Assembly (NCBI RefSeq): GCF_000372725.1
Contig: NW_005202237.1
Location: forward strand, 126,501 to 190,500
Origin: Emiliania huxleyi CCMP1516
Lineage: Eukaryota > Haptophyta > Isochrysidales > Noelaerhabdaceae
Direction: 5' to 3'
DNA: 64,000 bases
Part shown: positions 29,076 through 40,436 of the stretch, in pieces
Layout: every line of letters begins with the position of its first letter
How positions within the stretch are numbered: position 1 is the first letter of the stretch
Position numbers and translations under genes: made by a program
The notes under the pieces: model-generated
What the model saw: the letters and a program-made list of their open reading frames with translations, nothing else
What the model was told of the DNA's origin: nothing
Databases searched by the model: none

Positions 29076-32049
29076 TCACGCGACGGAGCTCGCGACAAAC
29101 TGCGAGACCGTCATATCCGACGAGCGGACCGTCAGCCGCATGCCGACCGCCCGGTTCGAGTCCGCGCGCAAGTTGACTATCGCAAAGACCTGCATCCCGC
29201 CCAGGAAGACGCCCGAGAGCAGCACCGTCAGCTTGGTCACGTCGTCGGGCGCCGCGGCCGAGTTTTCGCACGGGGACATCCCGAGGAAGTCGATGACCGC
29301 CTCCATCGCCTGCCGGATCGAGTTGTACGACAGCGAAAAGGTCTCGACCACCTCGCAGCCGTTGCCGACCGACTCCCACGCGGCGCGAAAGTCGAGCACG
29401 GCGACACGCTTCATGAAGTCGGCGGCGCACACCTCGAGCTCCTCCAGCTGGTACTCGTCCTCGTACCCAGGCTCGTCGTCCGTCGGCCCGGTCGCCGGGT
29501 CGACGTCCTTGACGACAAACTTGAGCGTGCAGGGGATGGTGCCGACCGGCACACCCTCCAGCCGGCGCAGGCAAGCGTACGCTGTCCCCGGCTGGCCAAA
29601 GGGCAGCGAGGCGCACGGCACGTGCGTCTCGAGCGCGAGGCCCGGCACGGCGGCCAGGTCGAGCGCCACCGTGACGGAGGAGAGAAGCTGGTCCTCGAGC
29701 GTGTTGTTGAGCTGGAAGGCGAGGATGAGGTGCGACGCGTACAGGTGCTTGGTGCACACAACCTCGTACTCGGTCCCAACCTCGGACAGCGGCACGCGCT
29801 TCGACGAGGTGAAGCGCGCGCCCACGTGCACAAACTCGGGCATCCGCGACAGCAGGTCCGCCTCCTCGGCCGGCGCCGCCATTGCGGGCGCGGGCGCGTC
29901 GGCGGCGGGCCCGGCGTCCTCGCTCGCGGCCGCCGCCTTGCTGGTCGCCTCCTTTTGCATCTTCGCGAGCATCTCGGCGTCGATGGTGACGTCGTCGATC
30001 GAGAGGGGGCGCTCGGTGGGCGCGGCGAGGTACTCTCTGCACGACGCCTCGAGCGCGGCGAGCGGCACCGGCAGCGGCTCGAGCAGCAGCGACTGCGCCG
30101 ACTTTCCGGCGAGCGTCGCGCCAGAGTCGAGCCCGGTGAGCAGCGTGACGAAGAAGATGGCGCGGTCGCGCACCTCGTCGTCGTTATCGTACAGGCAGCG
30201 CTGCAGCAGCACCGTGATCGACGGCCGCAGGTAGGCGATCGAGATGCCAAACTTCGCGAGCGCAGAGACGGCCGACGCGCGGACCGTCGCATTCTCGAGC
30301 ACGACGCGGTTGTAGATGAAGCGGATGTACTTCGAGGGCTCCTGCGTGCTTGGCCCCTCGACGCCGAGCAGGTACAGGATCTGGGTCGAGAGCAGCGTGA
30401 ACTCGCAGTCCTCGATGAACTCGCACAGGTGCGAGAGGCCCGCCTCCTTGGCCTCTGGCACGCGCGCGATGATGGAGAGCAGCGTGTCGACGATGGCCTG
30501 CGGGAAGGCGGGGGGGGGGGGGGGGGGGGGGGGGTGGCGAGTCGAGACGGGTGGCGCGCGGCGCGCCTCCCCGCGCGCCCTCTCGCCCGGGCGGTGGCGG
30601 GGGTCGGGGGCGGTGGCGGGGAGGCCTTTTTGTACTGGAAGCCGCCCTCCTCGCGCAGCACGTTTGCGAGGAAGGTCATGAGCAGCCGGTGCTTCTGCGG
30701 GAACTTGAGGCACATCGCGCGGATCGCGTCGACGACGACGATCTTGAAGTCGTCCGCGATCTCGGACATGAAAGACGTGATTTGCTTCATCAGCCGCTCG
30801 ACGCCCGACTCGGAGCCCGTCTTGAGCAGCGTGGTGATGGCGAGCGTGGCGATGGAGCGGTTCGAGTCGTTGATGAGGCCCTCCATGTCCATGTTGCAGG
30901 GGGTCACCGCCATCGGGTGCGCCATCGCGATCTTGTTGAGCGTGCGCACGGCGGAGAAGCGGCACGCCGGCTTTGGCGAGCAGAGGAAGAGCTGCAGCAC
31001 GGTGATCGACGGCGACAGCTCGCGCTGCGCCACCGACGTGAGCGAGCAGATGGCGGTGGCCGCTTCGTAGATGACCATGTCGGAGCGGTGGCGGAGCGAC
31101 GCCTCGAGAAAGTCGAAGAGCGCGCGGTCGCGCTCCGAGCCACCGTCCTCCATCATCGCCTTGGCGAACCGGATGAGAAGGCAGTGCGCGAGCGGCGACT
31201 TGAGCGGCGTCCGCGTCAGCGAGGCAACCACCTTGGAGACGGCGAGGCGGTCCTGCCGCTTGATCTGGTGGAGCAGCGCGAGGGCGTGGTACTGCACCGA
31301 AGGGTTGTCCGATGCCAGCGCCGTCTGTACCTCGTTGACCCACCGGCGAACCACCTCGGGGTTGACGTGCATCAGGTGGATGCCAGAGACGAGCGCAGAC
31401 GCGGCGACGAAGCAATTCTTGTCGACGAGCGCCTGCTTGAGGTGGCGCTCGATCTGCGCCAGCATCGTCGGGTCGGTGCGCGCAATGATGGCGCCGAGCA
31501 CACGCAGCGCGTTCGCGCGGTTCAGGTCCACCTTGGAGTTCATGTCCTTTGTGAGCGTCGCGCAGACGATGATCACCTCCTCTGGGCTCGGCTTCAGCTC
31601 TTTGAGCACGAGGTAGAGGAGCCGCCGGAGCTGCTGGTCCTTGTGCATCAGCAGCTTGGTCACGCCGAAGAAGATCTCGGTCGTCTCAAGCGCGGTCAGC
31701 TTCTCGCCTGCGCGGCGGAGAGGCGCGGGGCTGGCGGTCGGCAGCGCGCGCCCGGCGCCCGCTCGCTGGGCGTTGGGCGCGCGCGGTTGGCGGAGCGCGC
31801 ACCCTGCGCCAGGAGCCAGAGGATCTTGGTCAGGATGCTGATGCATTTCCGCGGGTTGATCTCGCGGTCGTTGAAGCACCTGCACTCCTGCAGCACGGCC
31901 GCCTTCTGCAGCGACTGAAACGGCGAGTACGATTCGTCCTCGTCCTTCTTCTCGCCCTTGGTCATCTGCATGACCGCCTCCTTGGCGCCCTGCAGCCACT
32001 GCGCGCCCTGCGCCGTGAGGTCCGAGCTGCCGCCCGTCGCCATTGCCAT
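29076..32049 (-). CDS. COPG1: Coatomer subunit gamma (gamma-COP)
   Basis: Three exons: 32049-31803, 31707-30626 and 30497-29076, 916 residues. Intron 1 (31708-31802) is GT-AG; intron 2 (30498-30625) begins GC after YKK and contains a run of about 27 G/C. Hallmarks: [74 protein letters not shown] and [15 protein letters not shown] in the alpha-solenoid, an Ala-rich linker, and the appendage domain ([32 protein letters not shown]). Gamma-COP belongs to the F-subcomplex of COPI, which ARF-GTP recruits for Golgi-to-ER transport. ATG at 32049 is the first of two (MAMATGG). Upstream region 32050 onward probably holds the promoter. A fragment of this gene's 5' end sits at 23455. Confidence 0.96.
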
Positions 32050-32748
32050 CGGCGGAGCGCAGCCGACACTCTCTCTCGACACTTTGTCACCCAGCGCCGC
32101 TGGCCTGCGCAGCACGATTTCTTTTAACATTAGGGGGGTGTTAAGGAGGGAAATATAGACCGACCCGCAGCGCCGCTCGTGCAACGGACACGTGAGCAGC
32201 ACCCACCGCGCCCGTCCCTGCGACGCGCGGCAGCCCAAAAAAATAGAGCACAACCGCCAGTTCGCGCTGTGCGGCCTGCACCGCAGGACAGCGGCGGGCT
32301 CTCTTGCGGAGAATTTATTTCTCGGCTGCGTTGGCTCGCCAAAGTCTTTGTTCTCGATGGCGCTGTCCGCTGACTGGGGCGGGCGTTGTGCGCGTTTTGT
32401 GGAGAAGCAAAAACGCACGTCGTCCGGGTTCTGTTGTGTGTCGAGCGTGCGGGCGGAGGGAGGCTGAGCCTGTGGCGAGAGCTAGGTAGATAGAGGTTTA
32501 GAGCAGTGCGAGAGTTACACACGACCCACACTTGTAAAAAGAATCCACGCGCCGTACAGCTCAGGCAGGTCATGCGACAGGCTGAAGATCCATATACATT
32601 GATCATTGTGAGTTTCGGGTGTGCAGCGGATGCGGGTCGCACACGATGGCGCACGCCACCTTTCACAATCACATCGTTCGCCCACAAGAAGAGAGTCCCC
32701 CCACCCCCACCCCCGCACCCACCCACCCTACCCCTCACACTTTGTGCG
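32050..32748. other. Promoter side of gamma-COP and 3' flank of the phospholipase-like gene
   Basis: Contains CT-rich and C-rich (32695-32735, CCCCCACCCCCACCC) tracts. AAAAAGAATCCACGCG at 32536-32551 repeats at 32865-32880, at the stop of the next gene. Nothing else recognised. Confidence 0.4.
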
Positions 32749-32862
32749 TCACAGGTCCTCCAAGAATGGCCCCAGCACCTCGTCCCACGAGTCGTGCACC
32801 ATAAAGTCGCCGAGGTAGCCGTACATACAAGTTCTTCTGAGCAGCGCCCGAATCCAGCCCCC

Positions 32863-34175
32863 TCAAAAAGAATCCACGCGGCGTGACGTGGCAGCAGTCG
32901 CGGCACATGGAGGCAGGTCGCTAGACTGAGAGATGATCAGCCTCTCTGAGCTGGGCTCGAGCGGGCAGCAGCCCCTCTGGCACGGCGGGCAGCACCCGGG
33001 AGGGTCGACGAGCGCTTCGTGAGGAGGGTGGTGCACCTTGTTGAACCGAATCGGCGCGGGGGGCTTGCATCCGGTGTTGGCCTGGCACTTCAAGAAGCGC
33101 ATCTCGGGCGGCCCCTGCGGCGCCATCCGACCGTCGACGTACACAGCCTCGTACCGCGTGCCGGCGGCGGTCGGCGTGGCAAAGAAGGGAACTGTGGTCA
33201 CCCCATTGTACTCCTCCCGGGCGGTAATCGCGTCGGCGAGCCCGCCCTTGGCCGCCTTCACCTGCTGCTCGCTCAGCGCACCGAGCCCATTGGCGTTGCT
33301 GAGCCCCGTCGGCATGATGCTCGCGTACAGAGCCATCGGCTCGGGCTTCCGGTGCTCTCCAGAGGGGTTGTCTTGCGTCTTGCCGCAGCGGCGCGGCCAC
33401 AGAAAATCGGACTTTTTGAGGTCGGGCCGCCCGGACACGATGCGTTCGGCCTCGGCCTCGCTCGAGGCGAGGAAGCGGCCTTTGGGGATGCCGTAAGTCT
33501 TGAGGTACGTGCGGTACACCGATTCTTGCCAGAAGGCGTGGCAGCCCGGCACGGGAAGGCCAACCGCCTTGAGGCACTCTGCACAGCTGTAGAAGGGGAG
33601 CTCGCAGATCTCGCGCAGGCCGAAGGGTAGCGTGGTGGCAAAACCCATCGACTCCTTCTCAAGCACATCGAGGTCTGCGATGGCCTCCGGCTTCCAATCG
33701 CGGCTGACGTCCAGCAGCAAGTCCTCGGCGTCGCCGTCAGCGGTCAAGTCGGCGAGACCAAAGGTGTAGGCGGACAACGCCCAGAAGCCACCGGAGACTA
33801 CGGGGGCGGGAGGAATGGATGATGAGTCGCTGATTGTTGTTGGTCTAAGCGTGATGTACGTGGTTGTGAAAACTGCAGTGGATCGGGCCAACGTGAGTGT
33901 TGCCACGTACTTCCAACGATGCCGTCAAAGTGGTTGAGCTTTCCCTTCTTGTGCAGGCCCCGCATGATCCCATACGTAGATACCACGGCTCGATTGCCTG
34001 CACCCATCAAGCACATCGCACTCTCCCACTCAAAAGGCGGCGGACCATACGGATCAGCAGGAGTGCTGGGAGGCAGGTCGCGGCCTCGGGTGCCAGCGAG
34101 CTTGAGCTTCTCCTGCTTTCGCAGTGACTCCACAAACTTGGGGTTCGGCCTGCTGCAGTCGGGCGGTGCAGTCAT
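32863..34175 (-). CDS. Lysophospholipase / cPLA2-like protein
   Basis: Exon 1 34175-33911 and exon 2 33797-32863, joined across a GT-AG intron (33798-33910), give 399 residues. The join creates GIVGISGGFWALSAYTFG, a GxSGGxW nucleophile elbow; upstream MGAGNRAVVSTYGIMRGLHKK resembles the Gly/Arg oxyanion block of the cytosolic PLA2/patatin-like superfamily. The usual second dyad residue, an Asp late in the domain, is not obvious. A Cys-rich patch (PGCCPPCQRGCCP) stands near the end. After the TGA at 32863-32865 the same frame stays open for 37 more residues to 32749 and reads YGYLGDFMVHDSWDEVLGPF, which looks like real coding sequence; a small unseen intron or recoding could include it. Signal peptide not seen. 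Function by motif only. Confidence 0.6.
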
Positions 34176-34455
34176 GCCGTGCCGCTAGTGCCTATCTTGT
34201 CGACGTACAACTATTGACGCGATTACGTCACGGCATTTTGAGAAAAATCAAGCCCTGACCGTCTGCAATGCACGCGTCGCACCCGCCCATTTCAAACGAC
34301 TCGACCATGCACCATGGCCAAAGTATTAAGTTTATAACCTCCCCCATTGGTCTTTTGTTTCGCGCGTCTCCTCGAGCGGGTCCGAACGAGGCCGAGCTCG
34401 AATTTGGAGATATATATACATCACACATGCAGGGTATGGTTTAAATAATAACTGG

Positions 34456-37400
34456 CTAGACGCTTGAAGTCCTGGCCAGCTCGGCCGCTTTCGCCTCCGC
34501 GCGCAAGCGCCGCAGTTCGCTGACGAGCGCTCGACGCTCGTCCTCCGCTCCGCCGGAGGCATGCACAGCACCGACATGCGTCGCGCTTCCGGGCTCCTCG
34601 CTCTGCTCCGTCGAGTTCTCCGGGGAGGAGAGCACGTCCATGTCCTTCTCCACGACAGCCACGCGATGGATGGGGCTGTTCCCCTCGCAAATGTCCGGCT
34701 CAAAACTCGCCACGTCCGCGGCGTCGGAGTCCGTCCGAGGGTGCGGGCACGGCTCGGCGTCGGCGAGAGCGCTGTCGTTGGCGAGAGCAGCGTCGAAGTG
34801 GAGTCGCCGCGCGACCGTCGAGGGAGAGTCGGCTCGGAAGTGCGGGTTGGCCTTTGCAGGAGCCTCGACAGGGGCGAACTTGCCCGCGGAGCCCGCGACC
34901 GCATCGCGGCGCGCCTCCGCGGATGATCGCGCGGCCCATGGGGCTAGAGGCGACGCTGAAGGCGGCGCAGCTGTCGGCGGCGCGTCTGCAGGGTCGCCCG
35001 CGCCGGGCCCGGCGGCGTGCGCCGTCGTCAGAGCGCGGCGCCTCGGCTGCACGGCAGTGGAGAGGGCGAAGTGGCGGAGCCGCTGCGCCCTCGGCGAGAC
35101 GAGCCGCGAGGACTCGCTCTCGAGCAAGAGCGGCGCCGCCGCGCCAGCCGCGGCGGCCGGCCGAGCGCCGTCCCACGCCGCCTGGCTGGCCGCAAGAGGC
35201 GCGCAGCACGGAGCAGATGCGGACGAGACGAGGGTCGAGGAGGAGGATAAGCTTCGGGGCGGAGCGCTGACCTCCCACCCGTGGGCAGCGGCGGCGGCGG
35301 CGGCGGCGCGTCGCGCCTCTGCCCGCGCGTGCAGGACGGCGGTCCGGACGAGCGACGGGCTGTGCCCGATCGCGAAGACCTCGTCGAGGAGGTGCGGCGC
35401 GTCGAACTCGAGCGTAAACTCGGCCACCTCTCGCAATCGAGTGAGGCTTGCGGGCAGGTCGAGCAGCGCCCAGCGGCCGCGCGGCGACGGCTCGGAGCGA
35501 GGCAAGCTGAACGGGGTGGGCACGCGCAGCGGGCGGAGAGTGGCCTCGTTCCGGAAGCGGACGCGCAGCCCTCGCACCGCGACTTGGCTGTGCGCACGGT
35601 ACAGCAAGCAGATTGCATGCCTGCTCTGGATGCAGGCGGCGCGGTGCCGGTTGAGCCACGAGCCGCCCCAGTGCAGCCACGGCACCGCAGCGAGCGACTC
35701 GGCCGAAGCGCGCACCTCGCTGGGCAGCGCCAAGTCTGAGCGCCGCCACGCGTAGAGCACGCCGAAAGCGGCGCTGCCGTGCGGCTTGTCGGACGGCGGC
35801 AAATTCAAGGCCGTCAGCGGAAGCTGCGGCAAGCTCTGCGCTGTATCGGCGTGGCGAGGGGCCCGAGTGGGCGTGGGCGGTGCCGACGACGGCACAGCGG
35901 TCGAGCGGGGCGTGTGGCGGCGGTGAGGGTCCGTCCGGTGAGAGGAGCGGCGCAGCGCCCGCAGCTGCTTCCGCTGCGCCGACCCGCGCGGCAGGTCGGG
36001 CGACTCGCGCGGCCTCGGCGAGTGCGAGATTGCGATGACCACGGGGGTGGAGCTACCGAGGAGGGAGGCCGAGTCGGAGGTGTCGCCGGCCGACTGGGCG
36101 GGCTCCGCTCGCGCCGGCGGCAAGGAGAAGGTGAATGCCGGCGCCGGGGGCGGCTCGGGGGCCTCGGCAGCCCCGGCTGCCGATCCGCTGCTCGCGCAAC
36201 CGCTGCTCGCGCCGACAATCTCGCGTCGTGAGTCGGCGGGAGCAGATGCCGGGACGCACTGCTCCCCGAGCTCCTTCCCGCCCGCCGGGTCCTCGGGCGA
36301 GCTTGCGAGCAGCCTCGGCTGCGGCGCGGAGTACGAGTGCTCGAGCTGAGCCTCCGAGGCGGCAGCCTCCGAGGCGGCAGCACCCTCGGAAGGAGGCGAA
36401 GCCTCCTCAGCCTCCGACGGGTCGTGCTCGCGCGGCGGAGGAAGCGGCGCGGCGGCGCGTGCGTACGCCGAGATGACGCTTGCCGCAGCCTCGCCGACGA
36501 GGGCAGCGAGGGGAGAGCGAGGCGGCCCGGGCGATAGCGACGGCGCTGCGCGCTGCGGCGGCGAGGGCGGCCGCTTCTCCGCCGGAGTCGCTGCAGGAGG
36601 GGCGGTTGCCTCGGACGCTGCGAGCTCCGCGACTGCCGGTGGGACTGCGGCGGGCGGAGGAGCGGAGGAGGAGCGCGGACGGCAGAGGGGCTGCTCAGTC
36701 GCCGCCTCCTCATCTGAGACCAAAGCAGCAGCTGGCGCGGTCAGAGCAGCAGCTGGCGCGGTCAGAGCAGCAAGTGACGCGGTGCCCTCCGTGCGCGAGA
36801 CTGGGGCGGAGACCTCCGGTGCGGCAGACGGCGCGGCGGCAGCCTGGTTGCCCTGCGCCTGCTCCGCCTGCGCCTGCTCCTCTGTCGCCTCGGCCAGCGG
36901 CGCCGGCCGACCCCCGAGCGCTTCCCGCAGCGCCTCTCTCTCTTCCGAAAGCGCCTTGACCGCCTGCTGCTCCCGCTCGAGCCTCCTCCTGCACGACGCG
37001 AGCTCGCGCGCGAGACTCGCGCTCTTGCTGCGCGCCGCAGCGCACTGCCGCCGCAGCGCGTCTCCCTCGGCCCTCTCCCGCTCGAGCGCCAGCAGGACGG
37101 CCTCGAGCGACCGGTGCCCGCGCGGCACCGCCCAGTGCGCTCGCGTCGTGCCCGCAGACAGCCGCGAGCCGCCCTCCTCGCCCTCCTCGCCGACGGAGAA
37201 GGCGGACGCGCACGGCGCAGCGGGCTCTGCAGCCATCGGGCGAGTGGCGGCCCCTGCTGCCGCCGCCTCTGCCGCCTCTGCCGCCTCTGCCGCCGCATCC
37301 GTTGCATCCGTTGCATCCGTTGCATCCGCCTCGTGGGCGTGTGCAGATGCCGCCGCCGGGACGCCCTGCCACGCCTCCCGTCCTGAGCTGCTGGGGCACG

Positions 37401-38550
37401 CGGAAGGCGTCCACGGGATCGTCCACTGGATCGCCCTGGGGAGCGAGGTGGTTGAAAGGCTGGGGAGCGAGGAGGCTGGCAGCAGAGAGGAGGCTGGCAG
37501 CAGAGGGGGCGCGCGCTCCGTCGGAAGATCGGCAGCCTCTTCCGGGAGGGCTGGGGGCGGCGGCGGCGGCGGAGGAGGGGGGGGAGGCAGAGAGGGCGGC
37601 GGCGGCGGCGATGACGGGGGCGGGGGCGACGGCGGCGGGAGAGAAGACTGCGGCGGCAGCGGCGGCAGCGATGGCGGCGGTTTCGGCGGCGGCGGCGGTT
37701 GCGGTGGGAGCTGTGGCCGAACGACGCCCTCGGGGCTGAGCAGCGCATTGATCGCGGGCAGGCGCTGTCGCACGGGCGAGTAGGCCAGGATCTGCTGCGC
37801 CGTCGGCCGGAGAGACGCGTCCTTCTCGAGCAGCTTGACGGCGAGGAAGGCGAGCTCCGGCGAGTAGCGCGCAGGCAGCGGCGGCACAGGCGAGTGCAGG
37901 ATCCTGCGCGCGAGCGCGAGCTGGTTGGAGGCGAGGAAGGGCGGGCGGCCCGTCGCCAGCTCGTACAGGAAGCAGCCCAGCGCCCAGACGTCCGACTTTG
38001 GACCGTAGGGCCGCTCCTCGCACATCTCTGGCGAAAAGTAGAGCGGCGTGCCGACGCTGCTGGTCGCCTGGTGCGACTGCTCCGACATGATCCGGCCGAG
38101 CCCGAGGTCGCCGATCTTGACGACGCCGCGCTCGTCCGTGAAGATATTGTCCGGCTTGATGTCGCGGTGCAGCACCCGCGCCCCGTGCATCGCACTCAGC
38201 CCAGAGGCGACCTGGATGACGGCTCTCCAGATGAACTCCTCGTCGGTCGGCGGGCAGCCGGCGGCGGCGCGGGCCTTGAGCCACATGCCAAAGTCCCTCC
38301 CGGCGTCCTCCATCACCAGGTGAAGCACATTGTCGTGGATGAAGGAATCGACAAAGCCCACGACTGAGGGGTGGCGGATCCGCTGCAGGCACGAAGCCTC
38401 GCTTTGCATCGTGGCGCGCTTGGTTTCATCGAGGCCGGAAAGCGGGATCCGCTTGACCACCAGGATCCTGCCGTCGCTGCGGCGGCGAACGCGGTGCGCC
38501 ACGCCCGTGGTGCCTCTACCCACGAGTTCAATAGAGACAAAGGCTTCCAT
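34456..38550 (-). CDS. NIMA-related (NEK-type) Ser/Thr protein kinase with long disordered tail
   Basis: One exon of 1364 codons. The kinase domain fills residues 1-270: GRGTTG glycine loop, VVK with Lys33, HRDIKPDN with Asp130, DLGLGR in place of DFG (Asp148), GTPLYFSPE as activation segment end, and SDVWALGCFLYELATGRPPF. DLG and the YFSPE/DVWALGC pattern are common in NEKs, which control mitosis, centrosomes and flagella. Residues 290-340 are poly-Pro; then about 500 residues of Ala/Glu/Pro-rich sequence with a coiled coil (residues 480-560). A globular block near 975-1115 (FGVLYAWRRSDLALPS, WLHWGGSWLNRHRAACIQSRH) is not recognised and may be a new accessory domain. ATG at 38550 precedes the kinase domain directly. 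The lack of introns over 4 kb is unusual in this window. Confidence 0.85.
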   Translation of the reverse strand: MEAFVSIELVGRGTTGVAHRVRRRSDGRILVVKRIPLSGLDETKRATMQSEASCLQRIRHPSVVGFVDSFIHDNVLHLVMEDAGRDFGMWLKARAAAGCPPTDEEFIWRAVIQVASGLSAMHGARVLHRDIKPDNIFTDERGVVKIGDLGLGRIMSEQSHQATSSVGTPLYFSPEMCEERPYGPKSDVWALGCFLYELATGRPPFLASNQLALARRILHSPVPPLPARYSPELAFLAVKLLEKDASLRPTAQQILAYSPVRQRLPAINALLSPEGVVRPQLPPQPPPPPKPPPSLPPLPPQSSLPPPSPPPPSSPPPPPSLPPPPPPPPPPPPALPEEAADLPTERAPPLLPASSLLPASSLPSLSTTSLPRAIQWTIPWTPSACPSSSGREAWQGVPAAASAHAHEADATDATDATDAAAEAAEAAEAAAAGAATRPMAAEPAAPCASAFSVGEEGEEGGSRLSAGTTRAHWAVPRGHRSLEAVLLALERERAEGDALRRQCAAARSKSASLARELASCRRRLEREQQAVKALSEEREALREALGGRPAPLAEATEEQAQAEQAQGNQAAAAPSAAPEVSAPVSRTEGTASLAALTAPAAALTAPAAALVSDEEAATEQPLCRPRSSSAPPPAAVPPAVAELAASEATAPPAATPAEKRPPSPPQRAAPSLSPGPPRSPLAALVGEAAASVISAYARAAAPLPPPREHDPSEAEEASPPSEGAAASEAAASEAQLEHSYSAPQPRLLASSPEDPAGGKELGEQCVPASAPADSRREIVGASSGCASSGSAAGAAEAPEPPPAPAFTFSLPPARAEPAQSAGDTSDSASLLGSSTPVVIAISHSPRPRESPDLPRGSAQRKQLRALRRSSHRTDPHRRHTPRSTAVPSSAPPTPTRAPRHADTAQSLPQLPLTALNLPPSDKPHGSAAFGVLYAWRRSDLALPSEVRASAESLAAVPWLHWGGSWLNRHRAACIQSRHAICLLYRAHSQVAVRGLRVRFRNEATLRPLRVPTPFSLPRSEPSPRGRWALLDLPASLTRLREVAEFTLEFDAPHLLDEVFAIGHSPSLVRTAVLHARAEARRAAAAAAAAHGWEVSAPPRSLSSSSTLVSSASAPCCAPLAASQAAWDGARPAAAAGAAAPLLLESESSRLVSPRAQRLRHFALSTAVQPRRRALTTAHAAGPGAGDPADAPPTAAPPSASPLAPWAARSSAEARRDAVAGSAGKFAPVEAPAKANPHFRADSPSTVARRLHFDAALANDSALADAEPCPHPRTDSDAADVASFEPDICEGNSPIHRVAVVEKDMDVLSSPENSTEQSEEPGSATHVGAVHASGGAEDERRALVSELRRLRAEAKAAELARTSSV

Positions 38551-38779
38551 TGGGCGGTTGCCGCGAAAGACCGTCTCACAGGTATCAGGTTGGTTTTCCC
38601 GCTTCCCGAAAAAAAAACACCGAACCTGCCCCCCCGCCCCTCATTTCAAAACAAGCAGGGGGGCAAGGGCGAGGGAAGGTCCCTCTCTCACCCCAAACAT
38701 GAGCATCCATGCAGACAGCGCCGGGCTGTTAGGCGCCCTCGACGCGCCCTCGACGCGCCCGGCTCCCCCCCTCTGCTAC

Positions 38780-40436
38780 TCAGCCGAGGTGAATGGTGAG
38801 GTCGTCGCGCGGCGGCGAGCGGAGGCGGCGGTAGAGCTTGCTGTCGGCGCCGGAGAATTCGTGCGTCAGCGAGAGCAGGAAGGTGTTGCAGCAGAGGTCG
38901 AGCAGCTGCAGGCCGCGGTTCGCGTCGAGCGCGTTTGCGATCTCCTCGCCGCCGCCGTGCCGGATGGCGTTATGCGCGAGGCGGAGCTCGCGCAGGCGCC
39001 GGTTCACCTTGAGCATCCCCGCGACGCGGCCCGCCGCCTCGCAGCCGGCGAAGTTGCGATCGAGGAGCAGCGTGGCGAGCCCCGCCGCCCTGTGCCGCAG
39101 CGCGTCGGCGAGGGCCGAGACGCCCTCGTCGCCGAGGCTGTTGTGCGACATGTCGAGCAGCTCGAGGCTGGAGCCGCGGCCGAGCAAGCCGCCCCGCACC
39201 AGCGCCTGCGCCGCCCCCGCCTCGAGCTCGTTGCCCGCGAGCCGCAGCGAGACGAGGGCCGGCGCGTGCCGCAGCGCGAGGAGCAGTCCGCACGCGTGGC
39301 GAGGGTAGTCCTACGGGAAGGTTCCGAGAAGCATCAGGCAGGCTTCCGGGGGGAGCAGGGCCGCGCGCGCGGCGGCTAGTCTCCTCGCGATGGGCGACGC
39401 CGGTGAGGCGGCAGAGGCCGGACGAGGAGAGGTCGAGCGAGCGGAGCGCGAGCGGCTCCCCCCCGCCCGCCCTCGCCTCCACCGCCGCCAGCAGCGCCTT
39501 TGCGCCGAGCGAGGTGAGCGGGTTGCCCGGCACCTCCAGCTCGGCCAGGTCGGGGAGGAGGGCGGAGAGGACGGCGGCCGCGCCGTCGCGGGCGAGGCAG
39601 GGACCGTCGAGCCGCACGCTCCTCAGCCGGCGGAAGCGCGCGAAGAAGGCCGCCGCCTCCGCCAGCCCGAGCGGCACGCGGAGCGAGCGCAAGCAGACGC
39701 GCCGAGCGCCGGTCGCCTCGAGGCGCAGGCGGGAGCAGGTCGAGGCGGCGCGAAGCATCGCCGGCGTGTCGAGGGCGGTCAGGATCTGGCCGAGCAGGTC
39801 CGCGGAGAGCGTCAGCAGTAGGCTCTCCCTCGGCCGGCGCGCGACCTGCCGCGCCCGCCCGCCCGATGCGGAGCCGGACGGCGGCCGCTTCCGGAGCACG
39901 CGGCCCTGCACCTCGGAGCGGCAGGAGGCCGGCTGGGGGGGCGGCTTGGCGGCCGGGGGCGCCGGCACGCGGTCGGGGACCGTCTCGCGGCCGGGCGACG
40001 CCTCCGCCACCGCCTGCTGCGGCGGAGCGTCGCACACGGTGAAGGCCGGGACCTCGTCGCCATACTCGGCGTCGCGCTCGTCGACAGAGGCCACGAGGAA
40101 GGTGATGGTCGAGCCGCGTCGCACGTCGACGGTCTTGAAGCGCGCAATCTCCCTTCCGTTCACGAAGGTGCCGTTGGAGCTCGTGTCCGTGAGCTTGAGC
40201 CGGCCCGACGGAGTCAGCCGGAGCGTGCAGTGCGTGCCCGAGATCTGGGCATTCGCGATGCGATAGTCGGCGTGGATGCTGCGGCCGACGACGAGATCCG
40301 CCTTGTCCGCCGTGATGAGGAGGTCGGCGAACGAGGGCGAGTCGGAGAGGAGGCGGAAGCCTCGCCTCGGCATTGGTTCGCAGGAGATCGGTGGAGTTCC
40401 CGCGGTTTTGCTCGCACTGGCGGGATTTTTCTTCAT
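38780..40436 (-). CDS. FHA domain plus leucine-rich-repeat protein
   Basis: Exons 40436-39399 and 39310-38780 with an 88-nt intron (39311-39398; donor GTCGCC, acceptor CCGTAG) give 522 residues. Residues 45-125 form an FHA domain: LVVGRSIHADYRI, SGTHC and SSNGTFVNGREI carry the Arg, Ser-His and Asn used to bind phosphothreonine. A disordered linker leads to an F-box-like helix (LSADLLGQILTALDTPAMLRAASTCSRLR) and then ribonuclease-inhibitor-type LRRs (LRSLDLSSSGL, LVSLRLAGNELE, LELLDMSHNSLGDEG, LRELRLAHNAIRHGG). F-box plus LRR would suggest an SCF substrate receptor that reads phosphopeptides, but the F-box call is weak. The neighbouring NEK kinase has the same orientation; any link between them is guesswork. 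Confidence 0.75.

Noticed and set aside
29130-29145. GGTTCGAGTCC, a perfect B-box match
   Set aside because: Lies inside the gamma-COP coding exon and has no tRNA fold.
28770-31918. Long plus-strand frames opposite gamma-COP
   Set aside because: Antisense shadow; sense strand has full-length homology.
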